Shown here: positions 17,037 to 25,650 of the stretch, in pieces
Layout of the letters: the number at the start of each line of letters is the position of its first letter
Position numbering within the stretch: position 1 is the stretch's first letter
Origin: an uncultured Clostridia bacterium
GTDB lineage: Bacteria; Bacillota; Clostridia; Oscillospirales; Ruminococcaceae
Direction: 5' to 3'
DNA length: 64,000 nucleotides
NCBI GenBank assembly: GCA_947630825.1
Contig: CANRJA010000007.1
Coordinates: 1-64,000 of the forward strand
Made by a program: the position numbers and the translations under genes
The notes under the pieces: generated by a model
The model's database searches: none
Told to the model about the DNA's origin: nothing
Seen by the model: only the letters and a program-made list of their open reading frames with translations

Positions 17037-18064
17037 CTGTCGTCTTCAGAATCCTTCGGTATACACGGCTTCAATGCTGCAATAGCAACCTCAATAACGT
17101 CAAGGTCAGGCTCTCGGGTAGTAAGTCTTTGAAGCCAAAGTCCCGGTGCTGATATTATTCTTGTGAATATGTTGTTGTATTTTCCTGCGAGCCTGATTAT
17201 CTCATAGCCTATTCCAACTATTACAGGCAGAAGCGGAAGCTTGCATAAGAGCCTTAAAAATATATTGCTCCAAGGAAGTCTGAACACTGAAAATACTATA
17301 ATGCTTATAAACAAAACAATAAATATAAAGCTTGTACCGCATCTAGGGTGAAAGCGTGTATACTTCTTAACGCTTTCGGGAGTAAGCTCGTCTCCTGCCT
17401 CATAGCAGGCTATTGTTTTGTGTTCTGCACCGTGATATTCGTATGTTCGTCTTATATCTTTCATAAGACCAGTAAGCGCCATATAGCCTACAAAGACAAA
17501 TATTTTTATAATACCCTCAATCAGCGTCTTCACAAATGGATTCATAGGTATGAGCTTACCGATTCCATTTACTATCAAGGAGGGTACCCACATAAACAAA
17601 AGCAGTGCAACTACAACTCCCAAGACAGTACCGATAGTTGTAACAATAGGAACAAGCTTGTCTCCGATCTTATCTTCAAGCCATATTTCAAACTTCGATT
17701 CAGGCTCCTCGTCCTCAAACTCCATAGCTCTGTCGGCAGACTTTGAAAGACATTTATAACCCTCTGCAAGACTGCTTACCATATTAAAAATTCCTCTGAT
17801 AAACGGAGTCTTTTTGTACCATGGCGCACTCTTTCCGTTATTAGCGTCCCATTCCTCGACTTCTATTTCACCGGTCGGCAGTCTTAGAGCCATTGCAGAT
17901 TTGTCAATACCCCTCATCATAATTCCCTCGATAAGAGCCTGACCGCCGATTTTTGATTTGAACTTTTCAGACTTTATCTTGTCCTGCTCCGATGGTGTGT
18001 TCAAAGCCTTTTCCTGCTCGACATCACTTTGTATATTTTCTGTATTGTTAGATAGATTTGTCAT
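17030..18064 (-). CDS. DUF1385 (YqhQ-like) multi-pass membrane protein
   Basis: This 344-residue protein carries the DUF1385 hallmarks: GGQALIEGIMMRG (about residue 40), TPFIRGIFNMV, YEYHGAEHKTIACYE (about 210) and TRFHPRCGTSF. These are separated by about four to five membrane segments. The His-rich and Glu-rich HGAEHK and Cys-His motifs suggest a metal site, but no activity is established for the family. Its neighbour downstream is prmC, a common pairing in Clostridia. The start overlaps the upstream histidine kinase gene by 17 nt. Confidence 0.88.
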   Translation of the reverse strand: MTNLSNNTENIQSDVEQEKALNTPSEQDKIKSEKFKSKIGGQALIEGIMMRGIDKSAMALRLPTGEIEVEEWDANNGKSAPWYKKTPFIRGIFNMVSSLAEGYKCLSKSADRAMEFEDEEPESKFEIWLEDKIGDKLVPIVTTIGTVLGVVVALLLFMWVPSLIVNGIGKLIPMNPFVKTLIEGIIKIFVFVGYMALTGLMKDIRRTYEYHGAEHKTIACYEAGDELTPESVKKYTRFHPRCGTSFIFIVLFISIIVFSVFRLPWSNIFLRLLCKLPLLPVIVGIGYEIIRLAGKYNNIFTRIISAPGLWLQRLTTREPDLDVIEVAIAALKPCIPKDSEDDRW

Positions 18065-19553
18065 TTTGTATTTCGTTCCTTTCGTCCTCTGATGAAACTA
18101 TATTTACGTTTACGCTTGAATCCTTCGCTTCCTTTGTAGACGATTGCGCAGCAACAGGAAGTATGATTACAACCGTTGTTCCCACTCCCTCTTCACTGTT
18201 TATATCAAGCGTCCCTCCGTGAAGCGATATGATCTCATTCGCAACAGCAAGTCCGATACCCGAACCTCGTCTTGTATGATTTGATTTAAAGAATTTAGTC
18301 TTGACCTTTGGCAGATCTTCTTTGCTTATACCTATTCCGGTATCAGAAACTGAAATAACAACTCCGCGCTTATCTTCATATGCCTCGACAGATACGGTAT
18401 CTCCTGAGTCCGAATACTTTATAGCGTTGTCTACAATATTTATGAATACCTGTCTCAGTCTGTTTTTGTCTCCGTAAATAAACGGCAGCATCTCTGGCTC
18501 GTAGTAATTTAAAGTTATATTAAGAGTCCTTGCCCTTTCTTTATACATCAAAACTGTTTCGCCCAGTTCCGCCAGAATATCTATTATATCCTTGCTTAAC
18601 TGAAGTCTGCCGTCCTGAATTCTTGAAAAATCCAAAAGCTCCTCAACCATCTGGGAAAGCCTTTCAGTCTCGCTTGTTATAACGCGCATACCCTTTATAA
18701 AGGTTTCCCGGTCGTCTATGGTTTCCATAGTTTCGCTCCAGCCTTTTATCGCAGTAAGAGGAGTTCTAAGCTCGTGAGAAACCTGAGAAATAAACTCATT
18801 TTTTATCTTCTCTGAATTGGAAAGCTCGTCAGCCATATAGTTTACACTTTTGCATAGCTCACCAAGCTCATTATCGTCTTTAAACTTTATTCTCTTTGAA
18901 AAATCCCCAGTTGCAAACTGCTTTGAAGTCTCGGTAATTTCGTTTATCGGGTTTACAATGCTCCTTACAAACGAAATTCCCGAGAGAAAGATAAGCATTA
19001 CAATTCCTATTATTACAACAGTTATGACCGCAAAGATAAAATACATCTGAAAGTTGGCATTGCTTAGGGAAGTTACCATTCTTACAGCGGAATATTCACT
19101 ACCTGTTTTTCCTATCATAACAGTGTAGGACATTACCTTTTCTCCTGTAGTTCCCAGTTTAAAGGTTTTGTAAAGTGAGTCTGCATTAGTGCGTTTAGCT
19201 TCCTCATAATCGGAAAGGTTTTCGTCAGCGTCAGGAGAAAAACCCGAAGAGCTTACCACGACCTTTCCTGAATTGTTTACTGCCATAAGCTCTATTCTGT
19301 CCTTGTCGTCAAAGGTTTCAACAAGATTCCTGACCTCTGAGTTATAGTTGATTTCACTGTTCTCCGAATACCTTGTAACCGCTGATGTGACAATATTCAT
19401 TTTGCTTGCCAGATACTGCTTGATTGACGAGTGATAATAGTTTCTAACGATAAGAAGCGCCGCGATTTCAACAAGCAAAAGTATAATAACCATTACGCCG
19501 AAACTGTTAATGAGCCAGCGTTGTGTTATACCTTTTTTGAACTTTATCTTCAA
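18048..19553 (-). CDS. Sensor histidine kinase with extracellular sensor and HAMP domain
   Basis: This 501-residue membrane kinase has a transmembrane helix at about 15-38, an extracellular sensor of about 130 residues, a second helix at about 170-195 and a HAMP linker (RSIVNPINEITETSKQFATG). It then has the HisKA phosphorylation site SHELRTPLTAIKG (about residue 255) and the HATPase domain with N box NIVDNAIKYS, G1 DTGIGIS and G2 GSGIGLAV. It pairs with the OmpR-type regulator encoded just upstream. The signal is unknown. The start is TTG with GGGAG 9 nt upstream. The preceding lipoprotein gene may contribute to sensing. Confidence 0.93.
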   Translation of the reverse strand: MKIKFKKGITQRWLINSFGVMVIILLLVEIAALLIVRNYYHSSIKQYLASKMNIVTSAVTRYSENSEINYNSEVRNLVETFDDKDRIELMAVNNSGKVVVSSSGFSPDADENLSDYEEAKRTNADSLYKTFKLGTTGEKVMSYTVMIGKTGSEYSAVRMVTSLSNANFQMYFIFAVITVVIIGIVMLIFLSGISFVRSIVNPINEITETSKQFATGDFSKRIKFKDDNELGELCKSVNYMADELSNSEKIKNEFISQVSHELRTPLTAIKGWSETMETIDDRETFIKGMRVITSETERLSQMVEELLDFSRIQDGRLQLSKDIIDILAELGETVLMYKERARTLNITLNYYEPEMLPFIYGDKNRLRQVFINIVDNAIKYSDSGDTVSVEAYEDKRGVVISVSDTGIGISKEDLPKVKTKFFKSNHTRRGSGIGLAVANEIISLHGGTLDINSEEGVGTTVVIILPVAAQSSTKEAKDSSVNVNIVSSEDERNEIQNDKSI

Positions 19554-19595
19554 CTATTATCGCTCCCTTCCCAGAAAAATCAGTTCACCTTAAAA

Positions 19596-20294
19596 TCAAT
19601 TCGAGACCCACTTATACCCAAAGCCCCATATCGTCTGAATATATTTTGGGTTAGACGGTTCCTCCTCAATTTTCATTCTGATCCTTCTGATATTTACGTC
19701 TACGATTTTATCGTCGCCAAAATAGCTGTCGCCCCAAATGTGATTGAGAATACTCGTTCTGTCAAGAGCAGTATTCTGATTATTGAAGAAATACTCCATT
19801 ATCTGATATTCAACCTGCGTCAAATCTACCGGCTGACCGTTTTTATAAACTGTCCTGCTTTTCGGATTTATAGTGAACGGTCCAGACTTTATAGTAGGCG
19901 AGCTGTCTGTTTTGATATTGCTGTTGTCAACCCTTCGGCAAACAGCGTCGACCCTCGCTATAAGCTCTGATATTGAAAACGGCTTTGTTATGTAATCATC
20001 TGCTCCCATCATAAGAGACGATACCTTGTCCATCTCCTGACTTTTAGCAGAAAGCATAATTATACCCATTACGCTCGACTTCGCCCTCAGCTTTTTACAA
20101 ACCTCAAAACCGTCTATTCCGGGCATCATAATGTCTAAAAGCGCAACGTCAAAGAATCCTCCGTTTTCGTCAAAGGCTTTCAAAGCCTCTTCTCCGCTTG
20201 CCACATCAACAACTTCGTATCCTACCCTTACCAAGTTTAAAACTATGACCTCTCGGATTGAATCCTCATCCTCACAAACTAATATCTTTCTCAT
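19596..20294 (-). CDS. OmpR/PhoB-family response regulator
   Basis: This 232-residue two-domain regulator has a receiver domain with the acidic pocket (CEDEDS), the phospho-acceptor Asp in DIMMPGIDG (about residue 53) and the switch Lys in TKPFSISEL. A winged-helix DNA-binding domain (about 130-232) ends YIQTIWGFGYKWVSN. It is cognate to the kinase whose gene starts 42 nt downstream. I use ATG 20294 with AAAGGA 5 nt upstream instead of the in-frame ATG 15 nt earlier. Targets are unknown. Confidence 0.95.
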   Translation of the reverse strand: MRKILVCEDEDSIREVIVLNLVRVGYEVVDVASGEEALKAFDENGGFFDVALLDIMMPGIDGFEVCKKLRAKSSVMGIIMLSAKSQEMDKVSSLMMGADDYITKPFSISELIARVDAVCRRVDNSNIKTDSSPTIKSGPFTINPKSRTVYKNGQPVDLTQVEYQIMEYFFNNQNTALDRTSILNHIWGDSYFGDDKIVDVNIRRIRMKIEEEPSNPKYIQTIWGFGYKWVSN

Positions 20295-20365
20295 ATTGAT
20301 CCTTTCCATTTCTGACTGCTGAATTCTATGCAGTCTATTAAATTATAAATTAAACTTTATTAACA

Positions 20366-21694
20366 TCAATCTGTAAGATACAGATTGCTTTTTATCGTAT
20401 CAAAATTAACTCCTAACTCATCGTTTGTATTGCTTATTTTTGCAATATATGCAATCTGGTTACTGGAACTAACAGTTCTGTAACCCTGTTCATTATATTT
20501 ACCTATATCGTCAACGTCAATAACATTGAGCCTTAACAATTCCTCGTTGCTTTCCGCAAGACTTTTATTAAACTTGTAAAACACCGTTTCTTCTGTCTCT
20601 TTATCAATTTTAACAGTAACCTTGTCTTGCCAGCTATCTGGAAACATAAAAGCGTATCCGTCGGATATTTTATAATAACCTGTATATTTTTTCTCCAGCG
20701 AGTAGCTGTCATTATAAACCTTCCATATAGTGAAATACTGCTTGTCCTCATTTGATTTGTCGTATTTCTCATATCCTGCCGCCGTTACCGTTTCAGGTAT
20801 TTCTATTACAGAATCGTTGTCAATATCCGTACTTAAATACTGTGAAGGCCTTGCAGTTTTCAGCATAAGTTTTTTAGAAAATGTAGCCATCGGGTTTTGA
20901 AGCTTTTTATAGCTGTAAGAAATAACCTCTGTCTGAATAACTCCTGTAGACCTCGTTGAATCAACAAACAATGCCGAGCTTCCGTCGGCGGTCTTTCCGA
21001 TAGCAGATGAAACATATGCGCTTGTACCGCTTGCCATCGAAACACTGTCAACGGCTACGATCTTACCGCTGACCGAACGCAGCAGCGACGCTGTTGACTT
21101 TCCTGTTTCATCATCAGTTGATATTGTAATTATGTCGTTGTGTCCCTCGCCGTTTAAATCTATAATATGCATTATCGAATACTTATCTGTGTATATACTG
21201 CTCATTTGCCCTTCGCTGTAGCTGTATATCTGAAACTGCTTGTCCTCAAGGTTTAATGTAGAGTACCCGATTATGATGCTGGGCTTATCATCGTAGCCAA
21301 GATTCTTTATACCTATCTGGTCGACAACAGGACCGGCTCCGGGAAACTCAAATACAGCCTGCCATTCGCCTTTTGAATTCTGATCCAATATCTCTACCAT
21401 AACCGTACCCGTATCATTTTCAGGGTCATTGTACTGATAAAATACTATTGCCTCATCGGTAGGCTCATTATCTATATTTTCGACAACAAACGCAGAACGG
21501 TTCTCACCGCTTTTAGGATACTTAAGAGAAATATCGCTGCCGACGTTTCTTATAAGAGCTTCGTGTATCTCAGACTGCTCCTCGGTAAGCTTTGGCGCAG
21601 TAAGCAGACCGTCGATTCCGCCTTGACCTATTGAACAGCCGGACAAACCGAAAATCATAAGAAAAGAAATTATCAAAGCCGAAAATCTTTTCAT
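20366..21694 (-). CDS. Uncharacterised lipoprotein in a two-component operon
   Basis: This 442-residue protein has a lipoprotein signal (LIISFLMIFGLSGC, lipid Cys about residue 20). The rest is predicted beta-rich and extracytoplasmic, with short Asp/Asn-rich loops such as DNEPTDEAIV, DLNGEGHNDI and DIDNDSVIEI at intervals. These recall FG-GAP/VCBS-type calcium-binding propeller blades. Similar proteins precede regulator-kinase pairs in Clostridia. It is the first gene of the operon lipoprotein-regulator-kinase-DUF1385-prmC, with a promoter at 21741-21769. A sensory or accessory role is an inference from position. Confidence 0.65.
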   Translation of the reverse strand: MKRFSALIISFLMIFGLSGCSIGQGGIDGLLTAPKLTEEQSEIHEALIRNVGSDISLKYPKSGENRSAFVVENIDNEPTDEAIVFYQYNDPENDTGTVMVEILDQNSKGEWQAVFEFPGAGPVVDQIGIKNLGYDDKPSIIIGYSTLNLEDKQFQIYSYSEGQMSSIYTDKYSIMHIIDLNGEGHNDIITISTDDETGKSTASLLRSVSGKIVAVDSVSMASGTSAYVSSAIGKTADGSSALFVDSTRSTGVIQTEVISYSYKKLQNPMATFSKKLMLKTARPSQYLSTDIDNDSVIEIPETVTAAGYEKYDKSNEDKQYFTIWKVYNDSYSLEKKYTGYYKISDGYAFMFPDSWQDKVTVKIDKETEETVFYKFNKSLAESNEELLRLNVIDVDDIGKYNEQGYRTVSSSNQIAYIAKISNTNDELGVNFDTIKSNLYLTD

Positions 21695-21740
21695 ACAGTC
21701 ATCTCTCCTTTGCCAAAAGTGTTTTTATATAATTGAATTT

Positions 21741-21769
21741 ATTATAACATATTTTAATCTGTTTTTAAA
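21741..21769 (-). promoter_or_regulatory. Probable sigma-A promoter of the lipoprotein/two-component operon
   Basis: On the minus strand TTTAAA (21769-21764), a 17-nt spacer, an extended TGT and a consensus TATAAT (21746-21741). It lies about 47 nt before the start codon. Confidence 0.65.
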
Positions 21770-21801
21770 GACTTTTATAAATATTTTTTATTAATTCCCC
21801 T

Positions 21802-21834
21802 AAGAAAAAGAGACGTCCCTTTTGGAACATCTCT
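21802..21834 (-). terminator. Terminator after citrate synthase
   Basis: On the minus strand AGAGATGTTCC pairs, with G-U pairs, with GGGACGTCTCT, and TTTTTCTTA follows. It lies directly downstream of the gltA stop at 21845. Confidence 0.75.
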
Positions 21835-21844
21835 ATGTATTACC

Positions 21845-23215
21845 TTATTTTCCTTTTGCAATCTTTCTTTCTGCTATCGGAATATATTCCTTAGACTTCA
21901 GCACCGATTTGTAAGCCGGTCTTATGATACGTCTCCCAGTAACAAGCTCCTCAAACCTGTGTGCGCACCAGCCTGCCATTCTCGAAACTGCAAATAAAGG
22001 TGTGAACAGATCTTGAGGAATACCAAGCATCTGATACACAAGCCCTGAGTACATATCTACATTAGCACAAATATCCTTGCTGCGCCCAGTCTCATTAAGA
22101 ATTTCAGGTGCAAGCCGTTCAATAGTTTCTAAAAGCTTGAATTTGCTTTCAAATTCTGTACCATTTGCTAGCCTTTTAGCATTTTCTTTTAGTATAACTG
22201 CTCTGGGGTCGCTCTTTGTGTAAACCGCATGACCCATACCGTATATAAGCCCCGAATTGTCATTTGCTTCTTTTCTTACTATCTTTCTTAGGAAATCTGC
22301 TACTTCGCCTTCGTCACTCCAATTGCTGACATTTTCTTCAATACATTTCTGCATTTCAAGTACCTTAGCGTTTGCGCCTCCGTGTTTAGGGCCTTTTAAA
22401 GAACCGATAGCTGCGGCATAAGCTGAATAAGGGTCAGTTCCCGATGAAGTAAGTACCCTGCAGCTAAAGGTAGAGTTATTGCCTCCTCCATGCTCAGCGT
22501 GAATCATAAGCATAAGGTCTAAAAGCATTGCCTCCTCGTGTGTGTACTTCCTGTCAGGGCGAAGTGTTGAAAGAATAGTCTCAGCCGTTGACAGACCGCG
22601 TATCAAAGGGTGCATTATCATTGTTTCTCCGAAAAAGCTTCTCTGCTGAACCTGATACGCCGAAACCATTATGCTAGGCAGCTTAGAAATAATCGAAACC
22701 GCTGTTGAAAGCTCGTGATTAGGCGACATATCCTCCGGTTCGTCGTCATATGAATACAGCGCAAGAATTGACCTTGCCATTTTGTTCATTATATTCCTTG
22801 ACGGTGCTTTTAAAATCATGTCTTCAAAAAATGCATTAGGAAGCTCTCTGTTAGCGTCAAGCAGTTTTAAGAACGCACTCAACTCGTTGTTCGTCGGAAG
22901 CGAGCCGAACAGAAGCAAAAATACGACTTCTTCATAGCCGAATCTGTCCTCTTTAATCGCATTGTCTACTATATCGTTAATGCTGTACCCCCTGAAAAAC
23001 AGCTTTCCGTCAACCGGCTCTTTTTCCCCTTCATTTACTACATAACCGTGTACGTTGCATATATTTGTTACTCCTGCCATTACTCCCGTTCCGTCAGGAT
23101 TTCTAAGACCTCTTTTAACTCCGAATAAATCATAATACTTCGGATCTATCGCATTGTTTTTTACAAACTGTTTCTTTAACGCTTCTTTAGGTGTTTTTAC
23201 GTTTTTTTCTGGCAT
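21845..23215 (-). CDS. gltA: Citrate synthase
   Basis: Condenses acetyl-CoA and oxaloacetate to citrate. The 456-residue protein has the active-site regions LMIHAEHGGGNNSTF (His near residue 235) and GLIYGMGHAVYTKSDPRA (second His near 320). The substrate-binding arginine lies close to the C-terminus (TGRRIIRPAY). It matches the larger clostridial type II-like form and may feed glutamate synthesis rather than a full cycle. I use ATG 23215 (AAGGAG 8 nt upstream). It is a single-gene unit with its own promoter and terminator. Confidence 0.95.
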   Translation of the reverse strand: MPEKNVKTPKEALKKQFVKNNAIDPKYYDLFGVKRGLRNPDGTGVMAGVTNICNVHGYVVNEGEKEPVDGKLFFRGYSINDIVDNAIKEDRFGYEEVVFLLLFGSLPTNNELSAFLKLLDANRELPNAFFEDMILKAPSRNIMNKMARSILALYSYDDEPEDMSPNHELSTAVSIISKLPSIMVSAYQVQQRSFFGETMIMHPLIRGLSTAETILSTLRPDRKYTHEEAMLLDLMLMIHAEHGGGNNSTFSCRVLTSSGTDPYSAYAAAIGSLKGPKHGGANAKVLEMQKCIEENVSNWSDEGEVADFLRKIVRKEANDNSGLIYGMGHAVYTKSDPRAVILKENAKRLANGTEFESKFKLLETIERLAPEILNETGRSKDICANVDMYSGLVYQMLGIPQDLFTPLFAVSRMAGWCAHRFEELVTGRRIIRPAYKSVLKSKEYIPIAERKIAKGK

Positions 23216-23281
23216 TTTACTCACTCCTTTTTGCACCTTGTTTAAATCTTTATTACAATATGTATTTTATTAAGCCGTTTT

Positions 23282-23310
23282 ATTATACTATATTTTCAAA
23301 AATTAGTCAA
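23282..23310 (-). promoter_or_regulatory. Sigma-A promoter of citrate synthase
   Basis: On the minus strand TTGACT (23310-23305), a 17-nt spacer and TATAAT (23287-23282). The leader is about 65 nt. Confidence 0.85.
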
Positions 23311-23348
23311 GTTTAAGAGTGCTTGCCAAAGCTAATACGCAATACATA

Positions 23349-23382
23349 CAAAAACCGCCGGAAGTTTAAAACTTCCGGCGGT
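23349..23382 (-). terminator. Terminator after the 611-residue secreted protein
   Basis: A near-perfect palindrome, ACCGCCGGAAG (23354-23364) with its complement ending at 23382. On the minus strand it is followed by TTTTTG. Confidence 0.88.
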
Positions 23383-23404
23383 CTGAAAAACTTAAAGAAC
23401 CAGA

Positions 23405-25240
23405 TTATTTAACCTTTACTTTCTTCTTAGCACTAAACTTACCATATACCTTAACAGTCTTATTCTTTGTCTTGTATGTAGCATACGCTCTTACTCTTAC
23501 AAAGTAAGACTTCTTGCTCTTGATCTTTGGACTCTTAACTGTAAGTTTTGTCTTAGTAGTAAACTTCTTTAGAACAATGCTCTTGCCCTTAAAGTTCTTC
23601 TTATTAGCTACCTGAACCTGATAACCGTTTACCTTGTTAACCTTCTTCCAAGATACAGAAATCTTCTTCTTAGCCTTGCTCTTAACAGAAAGATTCTTTA
23701 TCTTAGCGTTCTTTACTTTAGCCTTAGCAGCCTTTTCAGGATTTGCTGTTGTAGGTGTTGGCTTTTTAGTATTGGTTCCAGGACTTGCTGTTGCTTTTGG
23801 TGTTAATGGAGTTTTGAGAGTAAATCTGATTTCTAACGAATCAACAACGCTGAAGTATAGCTTTATAGCATCTAATGCAGCAGGATACTCAACTTTAGAA
23901 TACTCGTTTACCAAATCTATTCTTAAATTACCTGATGCTTCAAAATCTCCAAAATAAATATCAGAATCTTTATACTTGTAAAATTCTTTTCCATCTAATA
24001 TAATTGAAAGATTTGTAACGCTTATTCCCTTGCTTATAGCTAACGCTCTTGCATCATCAAAATTGTCGTTTACACCCTTCTCTGTATTAGCACCAAATGC
24101 CGTTGCCATTCCAAGCATATCAATGTAAAGACAAGTGATTCCGCTAGCAGTTTGCTCCGGCCAGTTCTTGAAATCATTAGCATCAATACCTAATGTATAT
24201 GTTCCGCCGATTTCAGCTATAGGACCGCCGTATGTTTTATCGTTACCACGTGCATCAAATGATGTATTGCCGTCAAAATAGCTAAGCTGTGGTTTGTATG
24301 TTTTTCCTGAATATGGAGGAGCTGTAGGTTTTGGCTTTTCAACTACTTCAGGCGGCTCTCCGATCATTAACTTAATATTTGCTCCGCCTGCAATATAAGC
24401 GCCGTCAGTTTTGTAAACTACAGCAGCTTGACCATCAGCCCTATAGATATGTGGAAGTGCGTTGTTTTCATTATCTGCTGAATCAATTTCCAAGCCGCCA
24501 ACATCAAAGGTATATTGATCATTTACTTTGATAGAATTAACTTTAACTTTAACAGCGCTTGGTGTTGCAAGAATCATTCCAAGACCAGGTAATGAAATTC
24601 TAGGACTGGAGAATTTTCTATCAATAGTATAATCGCCGCTAGTTGTAACTTGTTTACCTTCTGATGGAAAACTTGCGCTACTATCAGGATCAGCAAATGT
24701 AACTGTCGTATTTCCGCCTTCTGTTACTGTAAAGTTATACGTGATTGAAGTGAAAGCCTCAGGCTGAGCAGGCGGATTTGGATCATCATAAATAGAAAAT
24801 TTGGTTAAGATACCTGTATTTCCGCTTGTAGAAAGTAAGAACCTGCTTTCTGATCTATACTTTTCAGGTATAAGAACAGATTGTCCTGAAGTTCCGTTTC
24901 CTATTTCGTTAAACGCTTTACCTGCCTCATCAGTAGTAGCAACCTGGAAAGTGTCTGATCCTTCAAACTCAACCTCAAAGGTTGGGTTTTTCATATCACT
25001 AATATCAAACTCTGAAACACACAACTGGTAACTTGTACCCCAATCTTCCGCTAGGATTCCGCCTTTGGATGAAGTGGTAGTAAAAATATCTGGTTTTTGC
25101 TTTTGCCACTTACCAGTCCATTGATAAGGTGCATTGTCAGCTAATTCAGAAGCTGATACAGATGTAAATGATGTAATAGCAACAGATGACAATGCCATAA
25201 TTGCTGCTGTCACACCGGATAGAAGTCTTTTTAACTTCAT
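23405..25240 (-). CDS. Secreted modular surface protein with C-terminal FN3-like module
   Basis: This 611-residue protein has a classical signal peptide (residues 1-30, cleavage near VSASELA). Two beta-rich regions (about 38-290 and 305-480) follow, and both read like carbohydrate-binding or other beta-sandwich modules. A Pro/Thr spacer (PKATASPGTNTKKPTPTT) leads to a Lys-rich FN3-like module at about 510-611 with SVSWKKVNKVNGYQVQVA and SYFVRVRAYA, ending KKKVKVK. No catalytic motif is seen. The same C-terminal module occurs in the leucine-rich protein at 29.2 kb. AAGGAGG lies 8 nt before the ATG. I do not recognise a specific family for the main body. Confidence 0.65.
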   Translation of the reverse strand: MKLKRLLSGVTAAIMALSSVAITSFTSVSASELADNAPYQWTGKWQKQKPDIFTTTSSKGGILAEDWGTSYQLCVSEFDISDMKNPTFEVEFEGSDTFQVATTDEAGKAFNEIGNGTSGQSVLIPEKYRSESRFLLSTSGNTGILTKFSIYDDPNPPAQPEAFTSITYNFTVTEGGNTTVTFADPDSSASFPSEGKQVTTSGDYTIDRKFSSPRISLPGLGMILATPSAVKVKVNSIKVNDQYTFDVGGLEIDSADNENNALPHIYRADGQAAVVYKTDGAYIAGGANIKLMIGEPPEVVEKPKPTAPPYSGKTYKPQLSYFDGNTSFDARGNDKTYGGPIAEIGGTYTLGIDANDFKNWPEQTASGITCLYIDMLGMATAFGANTEKGVNDNFDDARALAISKGISVTNLSIILDGKEFYKYKDSDIYFGDFEASGNLRIDLVNEYSKVEYPAALDAIKLYFSVVDSLEIRFTLKTPLTPKATASPGTNTKKPTPTTANPEKAAKAKVKNAKIKNLSVKSKAKKKISVSWKKVNKVNGYQVQVANKKNFKGKSIVLKKFTTKTKLTVKSPKIKSKKSYFVRVRAYATYKTKNKTVKVYGKFSAKKKVKVK

Positions 25241-25292
25241 TTTTAAATTCCTCCTTCAAAATAAAAATAGTATATCTTTAAGATACATATTA

Positions 25293-25321
25293 ATTTTAGC
25301 ATTTAATTTCTAAAATATCAA
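25293..25321 (-). promoter_or_regulatory. Sigma-A promoter of the 611-residue secreted protein
   Basis: On the minus strand TTGATA (25321-25316), a 17-nt spacer and TAAAAT (25298-25293), with an extended TGC. The leader has a small palindrome, TATCTTTAAGATA. Confidence 0.75.
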
Positions 25322-25559
25322 TAGTTTTTATGCCTTACAATCATTTTTTGTATACTTAATCAAAAGATAGGTGTAATTTTTGTGCAAAATGGAAATTGAC
25401 AAATAGAATTATTTTACATTATGTTTATATTTGGCACAAAAATTTAATTTTTTGAATAAAATAACTATAATTTTAGATAGCTCGACTTTTAATTTCACCA
25501 TATTAAAAAACCATTAAAAAACCGAATTAATTAAATTTCAATGTTAAAAAATTTAAAAT
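25322..25559. other. AT-rich intergenic region between secreted-protein gene and spoIID
   Basis: This 238-nt stretch has no supportable gene. It contains TTGACA at 25397 followed 18 nt later by TATGTT, a possible weak plus-strand promoter, and a direct repeat of ATTAAAAAACC near 25502-25523. Nothing else is recognisable. Confidence 0.35.
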
Positions 25560-25588
25560 TCATATAAGAAAAAGCACAAGCATATTAT
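25560..25588 (+). promoter_or_regulatory. Candidate sigma-E (mother-cell) promoter of spoIID
   Basis: TCATATA (25560-25566), a 14-nt spacer and CATATTAT (25581-25588) resemble the sporulation sigma-E consensus KMATATT-N14-CATACAHT, matching 6 of 7 and 6 of 8 positions. In Bacillus subtilis spoIID belongs to the sigma-E regulon, which agrees with this placement. Confidence 0.6.
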
Positions 25589-25623
25589 ATAGAAAACGGA
25601 CAAGACCTTTAAGAGAGGAGGAA

Positions 25624-25650
25624 ATGCTCTTTAACGGGCATAAACAATAA
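25624..25650 (+). CDS. Eight-codon leader frame coupled to spoIID
   Basis: ATG at 25624 follows a strong GAGGAGG with good spacing and encodes MLFNGHKQ before TAA. The last A of that stop is the first base of the spoIID ATG (TAATG). The spoIID start has no good ribosome site of its own, so the leader probably delivers ribosomes to it. Whether the peptide has any role is unknown. Confidence 0.5.
   Translation: MLFNGHKQ

Noticed and set aside
17348-17746. 132-codon plus-strand frame inside the DUF1385 gene
   Set aside because: It is antisense to a conserved membrane protein and has no ribosome site.
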